From NCBI GenBank assembly GCA_035333525.1, contig DAOQQF010000048.1, positions 1 to 6,621 on the forward strand: a stretch of 6,621 nt of DNA. Reading direction: 5' to 3'. The notes beneath the pieces are model-generated. The model ran no database searches. It saw only the letters and a program-made list of their open reading frames with translations, and was not told the origin of the DNA. Shown piece after piece: positions 1-6,407 of this stretch. This stretch comes from CALMFT01 sp035333525. GTDB lineage: Bacteria > Patescibacteriota > Gracilibacteria > Absconditabacterales > Absconditicoccaceae. The stretch's first letter is position 1, and every line of letters begins with the position of its first letter. A program made the position numbers and the translations under genes.

Positions 1-30
1 CTATTGGGAATCAAGAATATGGGTAGTTTG

Positions 31-62
31 CGTTTGTTATACAATCGGTATAACACCAAACG
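31..62. repeat. Imperfect hairpin beside repeat copy 1
   Basis: CGTTTG (31-36) pairs with CAAACG (57-62), and TTATAC (37-42) pairs with GTATAA (48-53). The loop is AATCG, and a 3-base bulge (54-56) lies on the 3' arm. This gives twelve base pairs in total. The 3' arm runs into the conserved repeat core that starts at 59. No such hairpin is seen at the same place beside copy 2. It could be an element end, an RNA fold or a terminator of an upstream gene, but no T-tract follows, which argues against the last. Confidence 0.5.
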
Positions 63-195
63 AAGTTTTATGATTACGACATGGAAGAGATCATGAGGAA
101 GCTCGTCGAATGCGGATTTACACGTTGAAGGAGGACTTCACAAGACTCAAATAGTTACTATGAGAGGTAGTTTTTTGTGAATTATTAGTTTACCC
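59..195. repeat. Dispersed intergenic repeat, copy 1
   Basis: Diverged copy of the segment at 3496-3636. The 25 bases at 59-83 are identical to 3496-3520. Further shared blocks in the same order are GGAAGCTCGTC (97-107 and 3556-3566), AGGTAGTTTTT (165-175 and 3605-3615) and TGAATT (178-183 and 3618-3623). Total length is nearly equal (137 and 141 bases) although copy 2 has an internal insertion and a compensating deletion. A small stem TGAAG/CTTCA with loop GAGGA lies at 126-140. The family is not one I can name. Candidates are a non-autonomous mobile element, an intergenic structured RNA or a degraded gene remnant. Confidence 0.65.
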
Positions 196-198
196 TAA

Positions 199-364
199 CG
201 GCCTCACTCACTCATATTAATGATTGCAATAAAATACAATATCTCTATTCCTCTATTCGTTTCCTCTATTCGTCTTGTATATGATACAAAATAATTATAA
301 TAAAGCAAATATTTCAACTATTGTTGGATGATCATCGAATCATATTTTATTCTCATACTCTGTC
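199..364 (+). promoter_or_regulatory. AT-rich leader of typA with possible promoter and palindrome
   Basis: No gene is seen here. A possible promoter is TTGTAT (275-280) and TATAAT (296-301), but the spacing of 15 is short. The -35 candidate is part of a perfect palindrome, TTGTAT-ATG-ATACAA (275-289), which could be an operator. A perfect 13-base tandem duplication (TTCCTCTATTCGT) fills 248-273, and a 10-base palindrome GATGATCATC lies at 327-336. No Shine-Dalgarno sequence precedes the ATG at 365; a TATTCT box (348-353) lies 11 bases ahead of it. The promoter call is tentative. Confidence 0.3.
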
Positions 365-2167
365 ATGTCTCCTATTCGTAATATTGCTATCATAGCCCAT
401 GTAGATCATGGCAAGACTTCACTTGTAGATCAATTACTCAAACAATCAGGCACACTCAAATCATTCCCCGAATGAGAGTTGGTCATGGACAATAATGACC
501 AAGAACGTGAAAGAGGAATCACAATCTATGCCAAAAACACAGCTATCAAGTATGAATGATGAACGATCAATATCATTGATACGCCATGACATGCTGATTT
601 TGGTTCAGAAGTAGAGAGAGTACTGAGAATGATCGACTGTGTACTACTGGTTGTAGACGCATACGAGGGTCCTATGCCTCAAACCAAGTTTGTTCTCAAA
701 AAATCCCTTCAGTTGGGTCTCAAACCAATTGTAGTCATCAACAAGATTGATAAACCAACCGCTAGACCTGACCGAGTGATCAATAGATTATTTGATCTTT
801 TTATCGCGTTGGGTGCTAGTGACGACCAAGCTGATTTTCCGATTATCTATACATCTGCCAAAAACGGTTATGCTATCAACAAAACTACTGATACACCAAA
901 TGATATGAAGCCGTTATTTGATCTCATTATCGATCGTGTTGCTCCTGCTCCCGATCATAGTGACAAACCATTTCGTATGCAAATTGCAAACTTGGGGTAT
1001 GATAATTTCGTAGGAAGATTATGAGTTGGTCGTGTCTATGAGTGATCAGCAAATGTATGACAGACAGTAACGGTTGTAGGAAATAATGGAATAAGCAGAA
1101 CAGGAAAAATCACCAAAATCTACAACACACTCTGACTTCAAAAAATTGAGATACCAACTGCACTATGTGGTGATATAGTGACTATTGCTGGTATACCAGA
1201 CATCTTTGTATGAGAAACAGTATGAGTATGAGAGGTCGAACCACTACCTAGTATTACTATCGATGAACCTACCTTGAGTATGGAATTTCTCGTAAATGAT
1301 AGCCCTTTTGCAGGCAAAGAAGGAAAATATATGACTACACGTAATTTAGCAGAAAGATTGGACAAGGAACTAGAAACAAATGTCTGACTCAATGTAGAAA
1401 ACAATAATGGAGTGTTTATTGTTTCATGAAGATGAGAACTTCACTTGGGAGTATTGATTGAAACCATGAGAAGAGAATGACGAGAAATCCAAGTATGATC
1501 GCCTGAAGTTATTATGCGCAAGATCGATGGAGAACTCCTAGAACCGATCGAAAGTGTGACTATTAGTGTTTCAGAATGACTAGCTGGTCAGATTATCCAA
1601 TCATTATCCAATCGTAAAGGTCTCATGCAATCTATGTCAAGCGAAAACGAACAAACTACCATGGAGTTTGAGATCCCAACTCGTGGTCTCTTATGACTAA
1701 GAACAGAATTCATCCTCATGACCAAGGGTGAATGAATCATGTATAGTGCTTTTTCTCACTATGATAGTTACAAATGAGATATACCCAAAAGACTTGTTTG
1801 ATCGATGATTTCAGGCAATACCTGACAAGCAATGAATTATAGTATTTTCAAACTCCAAGATCGTGGTCCTATTTTTGTGGATCCAGCACAAGCTATTTAT
1901 GAATGAATGATAGTCTGAGAACATCTTAAGGGCTGAGATATCGTCGTAAACCTTACCGTCAACAAACAACTCACCAATGTGAGAAATAGCTGAAACGATG
2001 AAGCGATGAGACTAGAACCAATTGTCCACATGTCATTGGAAGAGGCATTGGGTTATATAGCAAGTGATGAGTTAGTTGAGATTACTCCCAAAAGCATCCG
2101 TATGAGAAAAAAATATCTCACCCAATCTGCCAGAGATTTAGCTAAAAAAGAAAATAAAGGGAAGTAG
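365..2167 (+). CDS. typA: TypA/BipA ribosome-binding translational GTPase
   Basis: Translational GTPase that binds the ribosome and helps 50S assembly and stress growth in the bacteria where it has been studied; cytoplasmic. The 600-residue product has the usual family length. GTPase motifs: G1 AHVDHGKT (11-18), G2 ERGITI, G3 DTPGH (72-76), G4 NKID (126-129), G5 TSAK. Next come domain II, the EF-G-like GRGELHLGVL segment, and the TypA-specific C-terminal half (LLGLRTEF, FSHYDSY, LQDRGPIF, YEGMIVGEH, LTNVR, ELVEITPKSIRMRKKYL). I count 26 in-frame TGA, at G75 of DTPGH, both glycines of GRGE and other conserved glycines. CGA 137 falls in ARPD-x-V, where E. coli has Trp, and CGA 373 follows MRREG, normally aromatic. 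So TGA is Gly and CGA very likely Trp. Stop is TAG. First gene of a probable cluster with the next two. Confidence 0.97.
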
Positions 2168-2197
2168 AAGATTTCATTATTTAGATAGTTTATATAT

Positions 2198-2818
2198 ATG
2201 AAAAAATTCAATCACCAAAATACCACATTGTTTGTAGTGAGACATTGAGAGAATGAGGATAATGTTCAATGAATTTTGAATGGACATAGGGACTTTGGTC
2301 TTACTGAAAAATGAAAAGACCAAGCGACAAAAGCAGGAGAAAAGATAAAAGCATTGGGACTGACAATCGATCATCATTATTCCTCTCCATTACTAAGAGC
2401 TCAACAAACAGCTCATATTATTTCTACTACAAGTTGAGTAATGTTTGCTCATATCGAGCCAGATCTAATCGAAAGAGATTTTGGTGATTTAACTGGGAAA
2501 CCCGTATCTCAACTACCAACACATTATCAAAAAGATGATTATATGATTACTCGCCATGTTACCTACTACCCAAATCCAAACAATGGAGAATCGTTCGATC
2601 AATGTATTGAAAGAGCAAAAACACTTATTCAAAAATTATGTAATCAGCATCCTTGACAGTCAATACTATTAACCTGTCATGGTGATATATGAAAATGCAT
2701 CTATAGTGCTTGGCATGATCTTCATTGGTCAGAAGGTTTAACACAATTTAATTTCGACAATGGAGTTATATTACATCTAGATAACTACAAAGATCATAAT
2801 AATGTGATATTGTGATAA
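2198..2818 (+). CDS. Histidine phosphatase family protein (phosphoglycerate mutase-like)
   Basis: The 206-residue product belongs to the histidine phosphatase superfamily. The RHGEN motif carries the phospho-accepting His16. The phosphate pocket is completed by Arg67 in SSPLLRAQQTA, Glu92 in ERDFG and the second histidine, H161, in LLTCHGDIG. Layout and length resemble the GpmB/CobC type of broad phosphatases rather than glycolytic mutase. The substrate cannot be told from sequence. Seven in-frame TGA are read as Gly, including the G of RHG and the last residue, directly before TAA. No CGA codon is present. It starts 30 bases after typA with no Shine-Dalgarno sequence (TTTATATATATG context), and dcd follows after 53 bases, so it is probably co-transcribed with them. 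Confidence 0.88.
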
Positions 2819-2826
2819 AACTTATA

Positions 2827-2853
2827 AGAGTTAGATGACTCTCTCTACTTTTT
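2827..2853 (+). terminator. Weak possible terminator hairpin
   Basis: AGAGT (2827-2831) can pair with ACTCT (2838-2842) around a 6-base loop, and a short T-rich run follows from 2849. The stem is only five pairs and there is a 6-base gap before the Ts, so termination may be partial or absent. It lies between the phosphatase gene and dcd. Confidence 0.2.
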
Positions 2854-2871
2854 ATTCTCTTTCTTATACAC

Positions 2872-3447
2872 ATGATTCTTTCTGATCGAGAAATTAAAAC
2901 AAGGATTCTCAATGGCACTATTGGTTTTGAAAATGGAGGTAAGTATGATATTATACAACAAATTGGTCCTGCATCAATCGATTTCAGATTATGACATGAT
3001 TTCAAATGGTACAATCCACACCATAGTTCCCTTATCGATACAAATAATAGTACATTGCATACTGTCTTGGAGCATGCCACCATCGATACAGATCAAGGTT
3101 TTGTTCTTCATCCAAGACAATTTGTGCTATGAGCAACTCTAGAACGTATCAAAATTCCTTATGATCTCGTAGCAAGATGTGAAGGAAGGAGTTCTTTGGG
3201 AAGATTATGAATTGTAATCCATAGCACTGCATGATTTATTGATCCTGGGTTTGAAGGGACAATCACCTTGGAGATTACCAACATCAATACTATCCCTGTC
3301 AAAATATATCCATGAATGAGATTTGGTCAGTTTGCTTTTGAAACCATACTATGAGAAGTAGAACATCCCTATAATCTGAGAGCGTGAAGTAAATATATGA
3401 ATCAACAACTTCCTGAATGATCGAGAATATCACATGATAAGTACTAG
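2872..3447 (+). CDS. dcd: dCTP deaminase, possibly dUMP-forming
   Basis: Makes dUTP (or dUMP) from dCTP on the way to dTTP; cytoplasmic, a homotrimer in the family. The 191 residues match the normal length. Visible motifs: MILSD start, PASIDFRLG, RSSLGR (106-111), HSTAGF (117-122), IDPGFEGTITLE with the catalytic Glu134 (E138 in E. coli), PGMRFGQ, and the C-terminal EHPYNLRAGSKY tail that closes over the nucleotide. RSSLGRLGI...HSTAGFIDPGF and AGSKY are closer to the bifunctional M. tuberculosis enzyme than to E. coli Dcd (HVTAHRIDPGW), so the dUMP-forming activity is plausible but inferred. Eight TGA are read as Gly, including G121. The single CGA, codon 6, lies where many Dcd proteins have Arg. 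The ATG at 2872 gives the canonical N-terminus; no Shine-Dalgarno sequence. Stop TAG. Confidence 0.95.
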
Positions 3448-3495
3448 TGGTCAATATCTATAAATACAAGGAACCTGGGGAAATAAGTAACATAA

Positions 3496-3636
3496 AACGA
3501 AGTTTTATGATTACGACATGAAAGAGGTCCCGAAGTCTCGGGATAAAATTCCTCGGGAAGCTCGTCAAAAGCCGATAATACCAGATTAAAAGATTTAATA
3601 TTATAGGTAGTTTTTCATGAATTGAGAGTTTTTCCC
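3496..3636. repeat. Dispersed intergenic repeat, copy 2
   Basis: Diverged partner of 59-195 in the same orientation. It shares the identical 25-base core (3496-3520), GGAAGCTCGTC (3556-3566) and AGGTAGTTTTT (3605-3615). It differs by an inserted stretch between core and second block that carries a perfect stem-loop (3528-3543), and by loss of about 20 bases after the second block. Total length is nearly the same as copy 1. Reading frames are not shared between the copies. Each copy lies ahead of a plus-strand gene, 170 bases (copy 1) or 42 bases (copy 2) before the start codon. Confidence 0.65.
3528..3543. repeat. Stem-loop inside repeat copy 2
   Basis: TCCCGA-AGTC-TCGGGA is a perfect 6-pair stem with a 4-base loop, strikingly GC-rich for its surroundings. 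It is missing from copy 1. TCGGGA is nearly repeated a few bases on as CTCGGGAA (3553-3559). No T-tract follows at once, so it is not a typical terminator. Confidence 0.5.
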
Positions 3637-3677
3637 CAGCTTCCACAACAATATTTATCTTGTATATCCTGTATTTT

Positions 3678-4130
3678 ATGTCCCCCTCACCTATCGATAC
3701 CTATCTCCAAAAACTTCCTCCTGAAAGGAAGAAAGTGTTTGAACAGTTGGTCAGTATATGTCGTGAAACATTAATTCCTCTATGATTCAGCGAATGTATG
3801 CAGTACCATATGCCCTCCTGGTCGATCTCCAAGTCAGATTATCCTTTATGATATCATTGTGATCCTACATTACCACTTCCCTTTGTGAGTTTAGCAAACC
3901 AAAAAGGGTCAATCAATCTCTATCATTTGGGTATCTACTCAGATACCAAGCTCGATACTCGATTTCGTCATGAGTATACAAACCAATGTAAATACAAACT
4001 TGATATGGGTAAATCGTGTATCAGGTTCAAACACCTTGACGACATACCCTATAATCTGATAACCGAATTACTAAACACATTTTCAGCTCAAGAGCGAATC
4101 TCCTTGTATGAGAAAAAGATAAGGAGGTAG
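3678..4130 (+). CDS. DUF1801 domain protein
   Basis: The 150-residue product fits the DUF1801 (YdhG-like) family. It has an N-terminal TYLQKLPPERKKVFEQL segment, the central MPSW, the INLYHLGIYSD strand, and the C-terminal LDMGKSCIRFKHLDDIPYNLI block typical of the family. Related proteins have been linked to iron handling in Bacillus; a role here is not shown. Two TGA codons are read as Gly (LGF and LGY). CGA codon 95 precedes Phe in the position where, as I recall, the family has WF before the GKS block, and CGA codon 140 lies in QE-x-ISLYEK, where Trp is also common. Both favour Trp. No signal peptide or membrane segment. No Shine-Dalgarno sequence. TAG stop lies only 3 bases from the end of the convergent gene. 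Confidence 0.85.
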
Positions 4131-4133
4131 TCC

Positions 4134-4580
4134 CTATAAGGTTACTTCTACTACTTTACCATTATCCATGTACCTCAAATCATTTATTCATAATATTGTT
4201 CCAAAGTCGTCTAGAATCGGTTCATGAGAAACGGCGATAACTACATCATTAGGATTTGATGCTACATGTTCTCTATAATCTTGGATAAATTGTCTTTTAT
4301 TAGGTGCATAACTTCCTGAATTTCCTTCACCCAGAAGACCTGTCTCCTCTTGTTTACTAATGGCATAATCCTTACCTAATATATCAGCGATAATCTCTGC
4401 TGTTTGTTTTGCACGTACAGCTTGTGAATAATACACCAAAATTCATTTGACCTCTGATCACGCTCTTTCTGACAATTTCGTCATGATTGTTTTACCAGCA
4501 TTCATTGATTGATCGATACCTTGTTGATTGAGTTCTTTGCCTAAATATGCACCATGTCTCACAAAAAAAATAGTACTCAT
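4134..4580 (-). CDS. Small histidine phosphatase (SixA-like)
   Basis: A 148-residue histidine phosphatase close in size to SixA, which in E. coli removes phosphate from phosphohistidine proteins. FFVRHG carries the phospho-accepting His9. Arg56 lies in YYSQAVRAKQTAEII, like the SPFLRAEQT segment of SixA, and the second active histidine is H119 in VIAVSHEPIL. The partner protein is unknown, so the SixA role is inferred from size and motifs. Three TGA codons are read as Gly; no CGA. The ATG on the minus strand at 4580-4578 gives the family N-terminus, and the stop is TAG. It is convergent with the DUF1801 gene (3-base gap) and divergent from the zinc-ribbon gene. It shares the superfamily, but little sequence, with the phosphatase at 2198-2818. 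Confidence 0.88.
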
Positions 4581-4637
4581 GCCCATAAAGAAAGAAATAA
4601 ATAATAAGAATATTGACTATAACGAAAAATAAACTAT

Positions 4638-4665
4638 ATAATAGTTTTGACCATGTATAAGTCAA
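4638..4665 (-). promoter_or_regulatory. Probable promoter of the SixA-like gene
   Basis: On the minus strand TTGACT (4665-4660) is followed after 16 bases by TATTAT (4643-4638), close to the sigma-70 consensus. It would start transcription about 50 bases ahead of the ATG at 4580. A plus-strand TTGACC (4647-4652) overlaps it and may serve the divergent gene, but I found no well-placed -10 for that one. Confidence 0.5.
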
Positions 4666-4694
4666 GTGATTATTTGTCTTTATAAAATATTCTC

Positions 4695-4707
4695 TATACA
4701 GTGTATA
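4695..4707. promoter_or_regulatory. Small palindrome in the divergent region (possible operator)
   Basis: TATAC-AGT-GTATA is a perfect inverted repeat with a 3-base centre, placed 42 bases ahead of the zinc-ribbon start codon. Its size and AT-rich arms suit a dimeric regulator, but one site of this length can arise by chance in such sequence. Confidence 0.25.
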
Positions 4708-4749
4708 CGAAATAACTCCCTTATTTTATCCTCTTTTTTTTGTATTCCT

Positions 4750-5007
4750 ATGAAACAATGTCAATCCTGTGGTATGCCTCTTCACAAAGATCCTAATGGA
4801 TTATGATGATGAACCGAAAAAGATGGTTCTATCTCTACTACTTACTGTAGTTTGTGTTATCAAAATGGAGTATTTTGTTATCCTTGAACTAATCTTGGAG
4901 AGTTTCAAGATATCGTAGAACAAAACATGAAAAAGTCTTGATTTGGTTGGTTTATGAGAAAACTCACTAGGTGGCAGATACCACATTTGGAAAGATGGAA
5001 AAAGTAA
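4750..5007 (+). CDS. Small zinc-ribbon protein
   Basis: The 85-residue product has the layout of the putative zinc ribbon domain family (Zn_ribbon_2 type). MKQCQSCGMPL gives C4 and C7, followed by GTEKDGSIS, then YCSLCYQNGVF gives C33 and C36. Two CxxC pairs about 26 residues apart should hold one zinc. The C-terminal half (MKKSGFGWFMRKLTRW...) is basic. Function is unknown. Five TGA codons are read as Gly, three of them in a row (4804-4812, residues 19-21), which makes a GGG loop between the cysteine pairs. Trp is written TGG here. The ATG at 4750 is the only sensible start; no Shine-Dalgarno sequence. The photolyase follows after 40 bases, so co-transcription is likely. Confidence 0.82.
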
Positions 5008-5047
5008 TATCCTTGATTTCAGGTTACGTTTGTCTATCATTGGTAGT

Positions 5048-6391
5048 ATGTCTACTACCCTCTTCCGATTTCGCCAAGATCTGAGATTGATCGACAATAC
5101 TGGTTTGATTGAGACAATCAAAAAATGTTTGTATCTCGTTCCTGTATTTATTTTTGACACTGATACACTTTCACAATTTGATCAACCTGATACAAGAATG
5201 AGCTTCCTCATTGATTCGATCATACATTTGGAAGACCAACTAAGATCATATTGACATACACTTATCATTCGTGTCGGTTCAGCTCGTCAGATTATCCCTG
5301 CTATTATCACAGAATATAAATGCGATACTCTATCATACAATCGTTCATACTGACTCGGTTCACTCCAAAGAGATAAAGAGCTCAAACAGCGATGCCACGA
5401 GCAACACATACATCACGATGTCTATGATGATTATCTGTTGGTAGAACCACATATGATACCAGCAAGAAAAGTATTTACGCCGTTTTTCAAGCTACGATCA
5501 TCGATTACCAAGTCTCCTCTATCGATGCATCATAACTTTGGAATAAAACAATACGATACGCTGAAATCTATACATGACCGACCATCGATCAAACAAATGT
5601 ATAACTACAACACTCAATCAAGACGACCAATTGATGGTTGGAAAACGCGTCTCAATCACGATATGAGCAACTACACAACAAGTAGAAATCAATTAGATCA
5701 CGATGGGACAACACAACTATCAGTATATATAAGATTTTGATTGGTTAGTATCAGGCAGGTATATCGAAACTTCTTTTATCGCAATACACCAGGAGATCAA
5801 ACCATCATCTCTGAGTTAGCATGGAGAGAGTTTTGGCATCATATCATGTATCACTTTCCAGAAACATGGTTGACCAGCTTTCAATCCAAGAGAAGATCAA
5901 TTGTACGACAACATAACCCTCATTTGTTGGAGGCACGAAAAACATGACAAACAGGATACCCTATCATCGATGCTGCAATGATCCAACTCAAACAAGAGAA
6001 TTGGATGCACAATAGAGCTAGAATGATTGTAGCATCATTTCTAACCAAAGATTTGTTGATTGATCGAGTACAGTGAGAAAAACATTTTTCAAACTTACTC
6101 CTTGATTATGATGCATGCGTCAATATATGAAATCGACAACGATCAGCAAGTGTTGGTGCCGATCCCAAGCCATTGAGGATATTTTCACCAATTTTACAAG
6201 CTCAAAGATTTGATCCACAAGCTCACTATATCAAAACATACCTCCCACAACTATCTCATATTCCTGCTCATCAACTCCACGATCCACTCACCTATACCTT
6301 GGATTATATCCCTCCTATCGTTGATCACGTTGAAATGAGCAAAAAAGCAAAAGAGATGTATCGTGGAGAACATTCTCATAGCATTCTTTAA
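5048..6391 (+). CDS. phr: Class I DNA photolyase/cryptochrome
   Basis: FAD enzyme that uses light to split pyrimidine dimers; 447 residues against 472 in E. coli PhrB. An N-terminal antenna domain (LF-x-FRQDLRLIDN, 5-17) is followed by the FAD domain: ARKVFTPFF, IRFGLVSIRQVY, ELAWREFW (E256, W259), GQTGYPIIDAAM, WMHNRARM (319-326), LLDYDACVN (D353, D355; N359 = E. coli N378, kept in CPD photolyases), ADPKPLRIFSPILQAQRFDP. Eleven CGA codons occur. Residues 287, 340 and 363 have exactly the spacing of the E. coli electron-transfer Trp triad W306/W359/W382; 365 matches W384, 297 matches W316, and 7 is the usual W of WFR. CGA = Trp therefore restores an active enzyme. Six TGA = Gly. TTG at 5030 is also in frame, but ATG at 5048 fits the family N-terminus. 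CPD versus other cryptochrome substrate is not settled. Confidence 0.95.
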
Positions 6392-6407
6392 TTCTAATAG
6401 TACCATT

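Larger units (their letters stand above)
1..198 (+). other. Open frame without known family, cut by window start (doubtful gene)
   Basis: Frame 1 is open from the window edge to TAA at 196-198 if TGA is read as glycine (two in-frame TGA). The 65-residue product contains SFMITTWKRS and SSSNADLHVEGG and matches no family I know. Most of it lies in a repeat that recurs at 3496-3636, and the second copy does not keep the frame: it has an insertion, a deletion and in-frame stops. I therefore think the DNA or RNA of the repeat, not this peptide, is what is kept. A fragment of a degraded element gene is the main alternative. Confidence 0.15.
3448..3677. other. Intergenic region between dcd and the DUF1801 gene
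   Basis: This 230-base stretch has no credible gene. Its main content is repeat copy 2 (3496-3636), listed separately. The last 40 bases are pyrimidine- and AT-rich and end in TATCCT (3665-3670), 7 bases before the ATG at 3678. That spacing would fit a -10-like box with a very short or absent leader, but I see no clear -35. Confidence 0.5.

Noticed and set aside
31..195. Integron attC-like site
   Set aside because: A hairpin is present, but the GTTRRRY/RYYYAAC core pair, cassette layout and an integrase gene are not seen.
1..364. tRNA or CRISPR array in the first intergenic region
   Set aside because: No cloverleaf with TTC-loop signature and no regularly spaced repeats; only one pair of short tandem repeats and hairpins.
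629..1024. Short GTPase-like open frame as a gene of its own
   Set aside because: It is a middle part of typA between two TGA codons that encode glycine; the full gene runs 365-2167.
1138..1404. Minus-strand open frame opposite typA
   Set aside because: Low-complexity product lying opposite strongly conserved TypA sequence; no family resemblance.
365..2167. TGA as selenocysteine or programmed readthrough
   Set aside because: Twenty-six in one gene at glycine positions is not compatible with either.
2766..3142. Open frames on both strands overlapping the start of dcd (2766-3083 minus, 2912-3142 plus)
   Set aside because: They are other-frame shadows of dcd, whose own frame has all family motifs.
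3458..3646. Minus-strand 62-codon frame across repeat copy 2
   Set aside because: It covers a non-coding repeat; the product has no recognisable family and the other copy does not keep the frame.
5030..5047. TTG at 5030 as start of the photolyase
   Set aside because: In frame, but it adds six residues not expected in the family; ATG at 5048 directly precedes the LFWFRQDLRL segment.
4801..5160. Minus-strand 119-codon frame across the zinc-ribbon and photolyase starts
   Set aside because: Opposite two conserved plus-strand genes; no motif seen.
5048..6391. Photolyase as a decayed pseudogene because of internal TGA and Arg at key Trp sites
   Set aside because: All problems vanish together when TGA = Gly and CGA = Trp, and the same readings fit the other genes.
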